NCBI GenBank assembly: GCA_903813345.2
Contig: CAIIXF020000001.1
Location: 56,933,885-56,997,884, forward strand
Length of the DNA: 64,000 nucleotides
From: Owenia fusiformis
Lineage: Eukaryota; Annelida; Polychaeta; Sabellida; Oweniidae
Reading direction: 5' to 3'
Positions 1 to 12,351 of this stretch are shown here, piece after piece. Under the pieces are notes generated by a model that made no database searches, was not told where the DNA came from, and was given only the letters and a program-made list of their open reading frames with translations. Position 1 is the first letter of the stretch, and the number at the start of each line of letters is the position of its first letter. The position numbers were made by a program, and so were the translations under genes.

Positions 1-3000
1 TTTTATAAGCATCTATAATTGACGAGGTTAGAATTTTGGCGGTATATGGCGGACAGGTGGTTGTTTATGGCTAAGATACGCCCTTGAAACAACTAGGTTT
101 CGTGTTTTACTAAGACTGTACGAATACATGAGTTATAGTCGGAGTCTTAAAAACGACCTAATTTTACTCAAAAACTATATAGTATCATCAATCATCAATT
201 TTGCTCTCAAGTGGAGTGTCGGTCAATATACACAGGTACTCTAAGCTTCTCACCTTGTTAAATGTCTCAAAATCATCAAACAATTTTACACGCTCACTTT
301 ATTGCAGTTTGAAATTGTTGACTTTGTTTTCGTGTACTTTATTTTAGGGTTAGACTTTTTAATACGTTTTTTAACCTAAGTATGCGGATAAATCAAGACG
401 AAAGCTCATAATCATAAATGTAAAACCGAATTCAATAAGGTATTGACATTATAAACCCACAGTAAATATACATTGTGCGAACTTGGGTTAGACTGACCTA
501 TATAAATGAGGAAACTGTTTACAACCCCATTTTTGATATTTTTATTCTTAAACTTTCAAAATTGAAAACATCTGACTTTATAATAGCTCACTGGTCGTTT
601 TTATGGCGTTTTTCTTACAGTCTAATAAACCAGTTTATTTGTCATTTTTTAAGGAATGCTATACTTTAAGAGATCCTCAAACCATCTAAATGGTATATAT
701 ATGAGCACAATCTCTTTTGAACGTGTACGAAACACAATTTACTTTCCAAATCATTCAGAATCACCCTTAGACTACCAGCACAGGTAGCTATTTTTACAAA
801 AATACTAGAAAAATTCGTATATAATTATATCTGTATGCAGGGTATGCGATTTGCTGATTATCTTGTAATCCGGACTTAGCTTGAAAACAGTACATGTTGT
901 ATGATTTGCTTCACCTTCAGTTTTATTTTTAACCTCGTCATTAACCTTTCAGGCAGGTTGCCCTAATTATTTTAATTACCACTGCATGTTGTATACATGC
1001 ATAGACTGTAGTGATTTATTACTGCAATTTTAGCATTTAAGCTAACATAGCACACATTTTTCTACATCAATCTACTTCTGAATGAACAATTCAAATTCTT
1101 GATTCAATTAAATTATCATTAGGAAATAAGTCAATTGAAAATCCGAACGCGTGATTTGAAACCTTGAAGACAAGGAGCAAGTCATAATTGTTCAAGTAAA
1201 TCTATATTTTTAAGTTTCAGTGTATATGTAATGAGAATTGCTAGGACTCAAAATACAAGTATAGATACCTGGTATGACTACCTTTAATTAGTCAACTCAA
1301 AAAGTTAAACACAATTTACGATCTATTTCTCATAAAATGCAATGAACTTCTCAACTTTACTTGTACAGACGCCAAATCGAGCGTAATTTTTAATTACGAA
1401 CTGAGGCTGACAATAATTAACATGTTACCTGAGTCCTATTCCCAAATATCCTTTGTTTAAGGTTATGTAGTTCAAGACCTCACAAGTCGCCAAGCCTTTA
1501 AGCAACTCGTATACTGACTTGGCAGAGCGACTTTCTCCTACGGCCAACCTTCTACCTTTGCTGAACTAAACACGAGCAGTGTACACGTAAACAGTTGCTA
1601 ACATATTATTTTTTCTCATAATACTGTCGCTTAAACATGTTATATATTTTATAACCTTTGACAAAATAGTAATTATTTATTACATTTTTACATTTTGAGA
1701 CATTTGGATCATTCTCTGTAAACGAATGCTATCAATAACCCCAGTAATATTTTAGGGCATTTAAAAGGTAAATGATACCTGTGCAGTGGATCCATGACGT
1801 GTGATCATGGCCTAATAAAGTTAAAAGAAAGTTTATGAGTTCAAAAATGTTCTTACTAAAAAGAGAAGTAAACATTCAACTAAAGAATTTGAACCAATAT
1901 CTTTTTCTATTTGCATAAACCATTTCTCTTTCTAATATTGTTCTATCAAAACATGAAGAAATATTTAAAGATCGAACCTTAAAAGGAACAGAATACGCCA
2001 ATGTTGAATCACACAGACTTGTTATAGTCTTTGTACATTTTGATACCAAACTCAGTCATGTCATTTGGCAAACTAATATAGCTGATAAAGTATCACCTAT
2101 TAATTAACAGTACAAATGAATCTACGTGAACTTTGATCGGATATCTCAAAAAACTAAATTTATTACCGAGCTGTAAATCTGACCCCGACTTCTCGTTGAA
2201 AATTGTGTGTTTTGTGGGAGGGTTCAAGTTTTTTATAACTTTATCAGGGTGAAATTGCTTGGTACTCAGAACTTCATAGTGATGATGTTTAAAATATCTC
2301 TGGGTCAAGCGACGGGTGAAAACACTACACTCAATGAAAGGATGTTTGTTTGGAAATATTTAGTGTTGTGTCACTGTGAAATAAATATGATAAGCCCAGG
2401 AAATTAGTATTGTTTCTTAATTATCGCCGAATGTGAAAAAGAAATTGAAAAAAGAGCTCGCTGGAAAAATCGCTTGAAAATTCTTCTTAATTAATTAAGA
2501 TGCATACTGAAATAGAAACTACATGCCCCTTTCGTCTATTGAGGATATCAATCCATTTTTCAAATCCACAAAACTGACCAAAAATATCCAAATTAATGTA
2601 TGTAGCTATCGCTTTAGCTTTTTGGAAGAAAGTATAACTAAGGAAGAAGAAAAAAGGATGTTAAAAGAGAAACAGCAATTAACATTGGTCTGGCATTTTA
2701 CATATTAAAAAGGCTTGTGACAAAAAAAAAGATTTTTGTCGTGGCCTTTATCGTGTAGGTCAGACTGTATCGTGTGGATTGAATGATGGAAGAGGGCGAG
2801 GGACTGATACAGCATATGGGCATGTACCTCACAATTACTCCCACTACTCGCAGAGACACTCTAAACTCGTGAATCACTCAAAAAATAACAAAGATAAATG
2901 AGCTGCCGAGTTAACCCATTTATAACTTCATCATTCGATAGTTGCTGAGAATATCTGGCAACTTAGCTTATACATGTGAAATATATAATCGTTGACATTG

Positions 3001-3624
3001 TTGGTTAGAAAAGTAAGATGAACCTGAAAAATGATAATCTCAAACAGGTGAGATGAATTATCCCAGAAAATACCTTGCCATAAACGATGACCAAAACACT
3101 GATTTGAACATCGATCTAAACTTGTCAAAAGTCTCAACATGAAGTTCTAATTCAAGCTATGACATTGAGCTTCAATCTTTAACCATGAACGGAATCTCTC
3201 AATATGTGACACTGACCAAAACCTTAACCTCAGGTGCCTCACCTGTCCCATGCCTGGCTATGTCCATGAGTTTATTATCTATTACATAAATGAAATAAAG
3301 AAATATGTTGCTGTTCATTCTGCACGTAATAAATTTACCAATTTATAAATACCGCTATGGCATTGGCCATATTAAACATTTGCATCACAAACCTTGACAT
3401 TTTATTCCTTATAAACCTGACTTCAAACAAAAAAGTTTTATCCCAAAGGCAATGTAGAAACTTGGTGTGGATTTATTTCAAAACTTTGGCATGATTGCAA
3501 TATCAGATAAAAAATAAAACAAATTGGAAGTCTTGATTTTAAAAAAATATTGATAGACATTTTGTGCAGTGAAATTAATTCGTTTGACAAAATAATAAAT
3601 GACCACATTCAACAACATTTCTAA
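1..3624. other. Gene-poor AT-rich stretch
   Basis: No exon, RNA gene or convincing repeat was recognised here. Open frames are short (under about 75 codons), start mostly at non-ATG codons and have no recognisable domain. The sequence is typical low-complexity-leaning AT-rich intergenic or intronic DNA. Confidence 0.5.
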
Positions 3625-4110
3625 ATCTTAAAAGCCATTCCAAGAACTTGGCTAATAAGAAATAATGTATTTGAAAATAATGTCAATTTAGATGTAAAAC
3701 ACTGTAATTTTGATATTGTACATGGAAATAAAATATTTCAGTTTAACAAATGTACATCAAAATTATTGTATTCTATTTTATTGTCACACACTGTTGAACA
3801 ACCAACAGCGAAAAGAAAGCTTAGTATAAAATATGAATTAAACGAAGAAGACTGGAATTTTTACTATACTTTTTATCATAACATATTAACTTATTCTAAA
3901 CACAGGGCTTTTCAATTTAAACTTATAAATTGCATTTTATATACAAACAATGATCTATTTAAATATAATGTAATACAATCGCCGATGTGCGAATTCTGTC
4001 ATACTGCATTTGAAACGATTTATCATTTGTTTTATCATTGTGAATATACAAATCAATTTTGGAACAGTGTTCAGCAACACATTTTGAAAAACTCAAATAT
4101 TTTGATTTAA
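3625..4110 (+). pseudogene. LINE ORF2 C-terminal fragment (zf-RVT type zinc-binding region)
   Basis: An open frame of about 160 codons begins after a stop at 3622-3624 without a usable ATG. It opens with a segment like the stretch after the RT domain of L1-type LINEs (IPRTWLIRN), then a W-x-x-x-Y motif, a line resembling 'KHRAFQFKLINCIL', and finally a C-x-x-C ... H-x-x-x-x-C cluster (MCEFCHTAFETIYHLFYHC followed by QFW). That is the zinc-binding reverse-transcriptase C-terminal domain (zf-RVT) of L1/Tx1-like retrotransposons. The upstream endonuclease and RT are absent, so this is a 5'-truncated, dead copy. The clade assignment is inference; the zf-RVT call is solid by motif. Confidence 0.7.
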
Positions 4111-5045
4111 AAAATGTGCTCTTTGGCTCTAAAAAATGGAGCAAATACGAAAATATGATTATAATTATTGCAAAATACTTCTTGTAAAAAAACATTTCTA
4201 AATCGGTATACAAGAGATAACGTGGTAATAAATTCACGATTTTTCGAACAAAATCCACTTTTTGAAAACTAAAAAAAAATATCACATTTTGATAACATTG
4301 GCTAAGACTACAATGTAAGCTAAAGTGGTTTAAACTTTATATGACGCCTTTAATTATTGAGAAATGCATATTTGTGTCACCCTGTGATTGGGCCTGCGTA
4401 TATTACCAATCGCCAGGAGCATGATTATATGAGAGAACTGAAAAGGAATATTGCATACACATCTAAATCAGAAACAACATAAAACACATAAAAAGCTGTC
4501 AACACCTAAATGATTCATAATATCCCATAAAATTCACACTTCCATTAAAGAAAATAAAAACCAGTCGGGTAACAAGATCTAGACAATTTTTGTTACTTTT
4601 TGTTTGTCAAGTGAAATGTGTTGTCTGTAGAGACTCCTCGCCTAACCGCATTCATACCTCATACAGGTTACACCCATACTGCAAACTATGTGGGCAGCTG
4701 CATTCAGAATAGCCACGTAGAATCTATGAACCTTGACTTGGAACTAACGTTCATTAAATGTTGATTCTGTCATTGAGAGAGTTATGGGTATTTTACAAAC
4801 GCATGAGCCTGATATGTTCTCCATTATCTTAATATAAAATCTTAATAGACAAAAATACCATGATATCTTTTCATTTATGAGAACCGTTGTAGCTTCACGA
4901 TGCAGAGTGGACTAAATTCTTCAAAAATAACCACTGATCGTTGAAACATTAGATTTTCAGAAAAACAAATAGATTGACAAGCTATGCTATGATATGAGTT
5001 ACAAAATTTATTATTTAAAACAATTCTTGAAAAAATCTTTATCTA
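4111..5045. other. Non-coding stretch
   Basis: AT-rich sequence between the LINE fragment and the next inverted-repeat element. It presumably includes the 3' tail of the LINE copy. No gene or repeat boundary can be placed. Confidence 0.4.
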
Positions 5046-5934
5046 CAGGGTGGTCCAAAAAGGTGAACCCCTGCAACAGGCTATATTTTCCTTAATACTT
5101 GCATGAATAAACTCATATTATCACATGTTGTAGAGTAAGGTCTAAAATTTTGGTTGATGCCATAATTTAATCTCAGTCTTAAATTTTGAAGAAATTACGA
5201 GAGTTTAGCAAACATGCCTGAAAATTAGATATTGTGCAAAATTTTACCAATGTGATTCACAGTGATTGGATGATCTTAAACAGCTTTCAGTTAGAGATAC
5301 AAGTTTAAAACCCTACCATATGACAAAAGGGACACTATTTAAGCAGAAAACACATTTCACACTTTCATTGATCATTTTGAAGCAGTTCGAACCCTTCAAC
5401 AGTTCAGGGGTATGTTACCTAATCCAACAGTTAGAGGAGGGCCTCTTGTGGAAGGAAGTTGCCCCCTGTGACCAGGAATCTGAGAAGCCCTTCATCAAAT
5501 ATCTTTAAAAATCAAAATAAAATCCAATATCCAATGTTTTGAAGCTTAGCTATGGAAGCTTAGAACATATCTTTGGATCACAAGAACTTTGCAACTAACA
5601 AAGGTAGGATGCTAGTTTTAAGCCATAATGTGCGGGATTCAAGATTGAACAAAGTGAGAAAATATTAGTTCTTTAAGCCTGCAGCTTAAAAAATGTCAGG
5701 GGAAGGGTGTTGAAGGGTTGAAGAATCGTGGATATTAAAAATCACATTTTATCCATTTTCAGTAATATTTGGTTAGGGCTTATAATTTCCGCAAAATTCA
5801 AGACTAAGAAAAATGAATGGTGCCAACATAAATTTTAGACCTTCCTCTACAACATGTGAAAATATAAAAGAATCCCTGCAAGTAATAAGGGAAATATGGC
5901 CCGTTACAGGGGTTCACATTTTTTGGAGTGTGCC
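5046..5934. mobile_element. Non-autonomous DNA transposon with about 105-bp terminal inverted repeats (CAGGGTGGTCC... end)
   Basis: The left end, after a TA dinucleotide, reads CAGGGTGGTCCAAAAAGGTG. The arm 5046-5155 is matched in inverse orientation by 5825-5934, sharing 'GTGAACCCCTG', 'CTTGCA', 'ACATGTTGTAGAG' and 'TCTAAAATTT'. The right outermost bases have decayed (GGAGTGTGCCGG instead of GGACCACCCTG). TA flanking and the CAGGGTG start are typical of Tc1/mariner-like families. The internal 81-codon frame has no recognisable domain. It resembles, but is not the same family as, the element at 56119-57173. Confidence 0.65.
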
Positions 5935-8900
5935 GGTTGCTCAGTAATCTGCCATTCACATTCCTAACGATATTGCAAAAATTCTGCCAAATGTGAGTGT
6001 AGATCTGCAGAGAAAGTTGGCATGTTATCTAATTTCTTAGTAAATAAACTCTAAATGCATCATTTTATTCAACCTAAAGAGATTCTCTTGTAGTTAAAGT
6101 TCATTGGCATTGGAAGTACATGTAAACAGGAAACAGTTGTCCAAATGATAGGTCGCATGTTAAATTGTGAGCTTAAGACGTGTGTGTGACATCAACATAA
6201 TATGCTCTGAGCACAAAAACACCTCATGATTTGTACAAAGTAAACACAAATTTGTGTACTGCACGAAGTAACTTTTTCATCCAGTTTATTTAAAAAATAT
6301 AAAAGGCAGCCAGAGATTGTAAGATACTGTTTAGTCGGTGGCTAACGCAGCATGCATGAAGGGCAAGTTAGGATAAATAATGTTATAAATAACAGAATCA
6401 TAAATACAATTATACATGTATCTCTCTCGCTGTTGAATAAAAAATATAAATCAAAAACCAGTGAGTTGTCTCTAGTTGATGGTTGGCTGCGTCTAGACTT
6501 CAGAGTCGAGTTGTAACTATTACCTTGTCAGCACCATTGCAATTCAAAGTATTTTAATAAAATGTAATAATAATGAGTTATGGAGTTATGATGGTATCAA
6601 ATATGAAAATTAATAAGTGTGGCATAAATGATACAGATCAATTTCTTAAATGGATAATCGCATTCATCGCGAATTAATTTCATTATAACTAATCAATCAC
6701 CCGAGTTAAAAAAAAGAAGAAATAGGCTAAGACAAATATATTTGTGTTTCTGGTTCATAGTATTTGTAGATGAGGTTTTCTATTTTCCTCATATCCTTAT
6801 TGTCTAACTATACAATAAAATGAAAATAGATGATTACCGTGATTTGATTTGATTTTATGGGGCAATTAATTGGGGATGAGATGATATGCTAAACAATTTT
6901 TAGTTACCCTAGCCATACTATAATGTAGCTGCAAACTCTTATGAGAGAGCTGATCTTGAATACCTCCTTGATAGACTACATAGTTGTGTATAGATAAATT
7001 GTTCGAGGTTAAGATGTTAATTAATGCTTTTATAAAAATTGACGTAGAGTATAGAAAACATCAATTTTGATATCCATATTTATATAATAATAACTATCCA
7101 GTTTAAGCATTTATAGTCACCATGACGATCGCAATTCGATTGAATGTCATTTACATCGTATTCTACATTTCACTTACTACAGTAGAGGAACTGTATGATT
7201 ATCAGGAGCAAAGTGACCTATCTAGTATATTACTCAACATTGTCTGCATATTCGATGCCACTTCCATAGACACGTCTAATGGTAAACAACTCAAAAACCT
7301 AAAAAATTGACTTGACTGTCCATTTATTTAAAATGAGTTAAGTGTTTTAACTAGATCCTCTCCACAGTGGAGGTATCATCTTATCTATGCTAGAACAAAG
7401 CCCCAGTGTTGTTGTTAATCAAGAGATAATGCAATTTAAACCTACTGTACACCAATCGATACAATTTCAACATGACCCCATTTATCTTTAACGATCAACA
7501 TAAAGTAAAATTGCAAAACATATCCACATGTATGACCGTGCATATTGATATTAATAAATAGATGTTGAATATAATAACTTGTTATTGATTTTACTTAATA
7601 GCTGCATACATAGTAAATAACCTTAACCATCGCTCTTTCTATGTTATACGTCCTTGTACATGTGTTTAATGAATGTCTGTTTTTCTCTTACCTGGGGCGG
7701 TTAATAATAGGAGGGTTAGGAAACCATGACTTTCCCCCGACATCTTGCCTCCAGTCGAACATCTCTTTACGATACTGACTTAAACCAACGATTGGGAATC
7801 CCCATGCACAATTTCTTATATGCTAATACTTTTACATCCCCGATATATACGGTAAACATATAATTGTTTTATACAAGTGAGTAATTTTTATAAAGCGTGC
7901 CAACCTAGGATGAAGGTGCCAACCAAAGCCGATTATAAAAATAAAAAATGATTTATATTTACCTTAATATACTGACTCCGTATTCAATGTAAGGTTAGCT
8001 GGTATCCATTGTCAAGGCAACGTGATGATTGCATTATAAAACACAATGTTAATATTGCACTAATATCCTATGGTCCTGTTAATTTGCCTTGAGCAGACTT
8101 GACGTAATTTCAATGCCAGCAACCTGTTGACTATTATTCTCTCTTTTCGTTAAATCACTTTCCATAAGGTGGCGTCCTGGTGACTAATTCACCAGCCAAT
8201 CACGTCAGGAACCTAACTCAGGCACTTTGACTGTCAGGGCGTCCATATGAAAAATGTGTGCTATCCCCGCGATCTGTTCACGATCGTGCTATTAAAAGGA
8301 ACAACCCTCTCATTTGTGAAGGGGCCTCAATGCGTGCCATGCTCTTTTTACTTTCAATATTGCTACTGGGGGTTGTGTGAAGAACGTGTCAACAATTTGA
8401 TAACCTTTTTAAAGGCTGCACTCTAAACTGTTGTGAAGTAGGCTACATATGTAAATACTGTTAAAAACAACTACATGGCGAAGGGTCGTTTTAAATTTCA
8501 GTTGCAAAGATATTGCGGCATGATGACCTAGGTTCGCATATCTCAGGCTTAACATTACACCACGTTTGTTTTGATCAAAACATACTTGAATGTAATTTAA
8601 GTCATCATTTACTGAGATAAAAATAGAAAATCAATTATATTTAGCATCCTTTCAATTTTGCTATGATTTTGTTTTGAATTTGATTATAATCATATTTGTG
8701 TCATAGTTTTTATAATCAAATCAAAATTTCCGAAGAAGCATGCATGTAATGAGAATGCAGAGGTACTGAACGACGCACGTCCGGTGTACCCCTAACTATT
8801 ACTGGGTGGGTAAATACGGAATAGTATTTTGGCTACTTGATTAGTTTCCGTAGGAAAAATATTCCTCCACACGAATCATGCAAAAGTTAATGCACGATAT

Positions 8901-9587
8901 ATTTTTCATAAGGACACTGAAGCTAAAACTATGTATGAGCTTCTACACGTTTACAAAATAGAAGTTCATAAAGAGAGGACAGCGGTTCAGTAATTAACAA
9001 TGGCATTAGATGACTGTTGTCACTGCCTCTTCATCGTGATCATTTATCAATCTCACGACTTACTCATTCTGTTTTTCATCATTATCAAACTTTGTTTACT
9101 GATCATAATGCATACACTAATTAATACACCCCTCCCCTTTTAATAAAGCTAGTTTGATCCTTTAGGAATTCTCCGTATCTAATAGTTGATTACTGATTGG
9201 TTATAGCCATCAAATAAATATCTCTAATTTAAAGGGTACATAGGACGTAGGATGTAGAGCTCTTTCGAAGGGAAAGTCTTTTGACATAAATACACCATGT
9301 CAGAGCAATGACAGACACCTGATTTGTCACTCAAGTAGCCTATATACCAAGATCAAGTTGACTGTCAAAGTGACAAAGGACAGTAAAGAAATATAATATA
9401 CATTCTCTTGTGTGTAGACGGTAGAGTGCCATCTGCTAAACCCTCTGAGTCTGGTGTCATGTTGTATTTTTAAAGTATCAAAAGTCAAAAGATAGTGCCG
9501 TCAACATGACAATATTCCTTTTGAAAAAGAGGAGGCGATGAAAAATATTTCACCTTTTGTTCAAAAGGGACCATTAAAATATACGTT
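5935..9587. other. Gene-poor stretch
   Basis: No supported gene. A 62-codon ATG frame at 7122-7310 starts in a decent context (caccATGACG) and has a hydrophobic N-terminus, but it has no recognised homology and no donor site was assigned, so it is not called. There is a short AT-rich hairpin near 8665-8725 (GATTATAATC ... GATTATAA). Confidence 0.45.
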
Positions 9588-9990
9588 TAGGGGAGGCATC
9601 AAAAGATCAATGTCTGATAGGAAACTAAATAAATCTAGTTAGGGGGGGGGGGGGGGTCAAAGCCATTTCAGTTTGCTATCCGAAAAAGTTCAACATTTTA
9701 ATTTTATTGTAATTTTGACTCAGAATGCCTTCGAATGGTTTAAAAATAAAAATTTTACCCGATGCTTTCTGGAACTGGAATATTGTGCCTACTGTTGTTG
9801 TTACATGTTTTCAGAATTCTAAATAAATTATGGTAATGGCTCCACTAAAGTCCACGTCCAAGTCCAAGAAATCATGCGAAGTCCGCGATCAACTTACATG
9901 GTATTAAGTTTTTGGGGGGAGGGGGGTCAAACTCAAAACTAGATTTATTTAGTTTCCTATCAGACATTGAACTTTTGATGGCTCCCCTTA
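9588..9990. repeat. Inverted-repeat element flanking homopolymer G runs (MITE-like)
   Basis: Arms 9588-9640 and about 9936-9990 are inverse complements over more than 50 bp (core AATGTCTGATAGGAAACTAA). Each arm ends inward in a poly-G tract (about 9642-9656 and 9916-9927) followed by TCAA. No coding capacity between them. Terminal duplications were not identified. Confidence 0.6.
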
Positions 9991-10204
9991 CAAAGGACAA
10001 AATCGTAAACAAAATTAAGATTAAAAGATCGCTGTTTATCACAACCATGTTGTTTTATGTGTTCAGTAAACGAGCATTGAATACTAATTGCACCCTGCCA
10101 CCTACGAGAAAACAATCAATGCATTGAACTGACTCTAGTATAACTTGGTAACTTCCTTTGAAATGTTTTAATCAAAAATGAAATGATTTGAATAAGAAAA
10201 AATA

Positions 10205-10415
10205 TGTCGGTGTCAGAGTAAATATAGTCTCCCTGAATATATGGAGGACCATACATCCTAGGACACTAGGTCCTTAACCGGACTATATTTTCTGGACTAT
10301 ATACGCCGAGGGACTATATTTTGTAGAATAACAAGGTCTATGGACTTTATTTATTAGGTATTTTAGTCCGGTTGATTGCTAGAACTTAATGTCCGGGGGA
10401 CTATAATATGCAATG
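10205..10415. repeat. Small foldback repeat rich in ATAGTCC/GGACTAT motifs
   Basis: The roughly 200-bp segment carries at least six copies of GGACTATA or its complement in both orientations, with outer ends AATATAGTCTCCCTGAA and TCCGGGGGACTATAAT forming an imperfect inverted pair. Probably a degenerate MITE. Confidence 0.45.
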
Positions 10416-11822
10416 GTATCATGCAATCGTACATTGGCTTTGAATTAAGTAATTTCTCCCCCCCCCCCCGGCCTACTCCTGTTCGTTTCTTTCCTTGTGT
10501 TTCGGGTGAGATATGGCAAAAGGGTAGTATACAAAGAGTCTCGTGAGCAATGCATCTCTGTGTCTCTTCCCTTGATCTGCTCAGTATACGTTTTGACGGA
10601 ACATACATTTACGTTGTTGTGTAATTAATTTATCTAACATAAAATAGTTATAATATCATTAACAAGATGGGTAGTCATATCTGTCCACAAGGATCGCTTT
10701 ATCTTAAGCGAGCTAGTCACCCATTCAAAGTTGAACACCATATTCTTGAAAAATGCTTTACCCTACAATTTGAACATTTGTTGGAATGCCCATCGTCGAG
10801 AACTATAGAGATCATACACCTACCACAGTGCCTACATTCTAGTGGTCATTGCATCCTAGATGTTGTCCACAAGGATAGAGCTGGAGAAGGAGTGACTGAC
10901 CACGGTGATGTATACTAATCACCCACTGCACATTCAATCAAATCCAAAAACATGAATCTCTGTGCAAGTGCTAAATTCTTTTAAAATGTTTATGGAACGA
11001 AGTTAAGCTTACGCAAGATACGTTCACACGGCTCCATCTATCCTACTTTGCTACACGTAACGATGGCGTAAACAAGACACCTATGAATCATTTCTCCCCT
11101 CGTGGCTTGCTCTAAAGGACAAATTGTGTTTCTGGTAGGGAATTTTCTTGGCTAAATAAGCAATTACTTTTATTCATTAGTGAATTGTGTCATTGACTTT
11201 TGTTTTTACTTATTGCTTCATGTCTTGTTTTAAACAAACTTAAAATAACTGGATATCGTGCCAAAAACACAACTCTTGTGAGGTTTCGATATGACAATCA
11301 AAATTTTAGCTGTAATTACAGGCTATACATTTGAAAACCAAAAACGCATTTCACTGGAATTTTAAGACATTGAATAATTGGTTATGCCTCAGACCTTTGA
11401 ATTATAACTCTAATTAGCGAGTCAAAGGATTCATCGGGCATTTGTTTCAAAGCGGCGAAAGTCGTAAAACCCTTCTCTGGGGCTAGAAATAGTTCTAAGC
11501 TGGATCACATCCGTGGTCAACTTTCTTTTGTTCGCATCACAGCTGAGAACACTTGGTCTTGATATAGACTGGAGAAACCACACGATATGGTAAGTAAACT
11601 TTGAGAATATATAAATCATAACAAAGTATACTGTGTTATTGTTGACCACTAAATAATTATAAAATGCCTCAAGAATATCAGGGTTATAAAATGTATTGTT
11701 TTTTTTGTTCCTGTTGTACATTTATTTGGGTAAGTTTGAGCGAAATTCTTCATGAGAAAAAATCGATAAAGAAGTGATCTCAGTTTCAATTATTGGTGTC
11801 ACATGGATGACCTTTAATAAAA
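10416..11822. other. Intergenic stretch upstream of the ZP gene
   Basis: Contains a poly-C run (10457-10468) and an 83-codon frame at 10667-10918 without recognisable domain or splice context. No supported gene. The promoter of the downstream ZP-domain gene may lie here, but no specific element could be recognised. Confidence 0.4.
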
Positions 11823-12330
11823 GGTCCATGTGGGGTATTGCAAGTGATTTTAGACGGTCAAATTTTTCACCAAGAGTACTGGGCATAAATACAATTGTTT
11901 TTTATTACAACAATGCTTTCTTTCAAGTGAAGTCCCCATAATGATAAAAATACCAATCGAACAATTCGAAAACTTTTTTTCAAAATGTTGAACCTATTTA
12001 CCCAAAAGAGGCTCTTCTTTTTCTGATTTTTAATTGCATGAAAAGATTATTTAACATGGGGTCTAAAAATTCTTCAAAAATAGAATGGCTTGAATGTCTA
12101 GTTTTGAAGCTATCAATTTTTGACCAAAATTATGCTGAAAACAACGGATAGCATGAGTGCCAAGGTGGGGTCCTCATCCAATCTTTAGAGAGTTGGATTG
12201 ATATTTCACTATCATGGGGACTTCACTCAAAAGAAACCTTTTTTTAATAAAGACACTAATTATGGCCAGAAAGTACTCAAGGTAAAATATATGATTGTCT
12301 AAAATCACTTGCACTACGTCACATGATTCT
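11823..12330. mobile_element. 508-bp foldback/MITE immediately upstream of the ZP gene start exon
   Basis: Arms of roughly 160 bp (11823-11985 and 12165-12330) are imperfect inverse complements, sharing GCAAGTGATTTTAGAC, GAGTACT, and GTGAAGTCCCCAT. The spacer is about 180 bp. The right end lies only about 20 bp before the ATG of the ZP gene's first coding exon, so the element sits in its 5' intron, leader or promoter. No transposase. Confidence 0.65.
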
Positions 12331-12351
12331 TTTGATGAACTTTACTTTTAG

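Noticed and set aside
10667-10918. 83-codon ATG frame
   Set aside because: Some Cys/His content but no recognisable domain, no splice context and no second copy; evidence insufficient.
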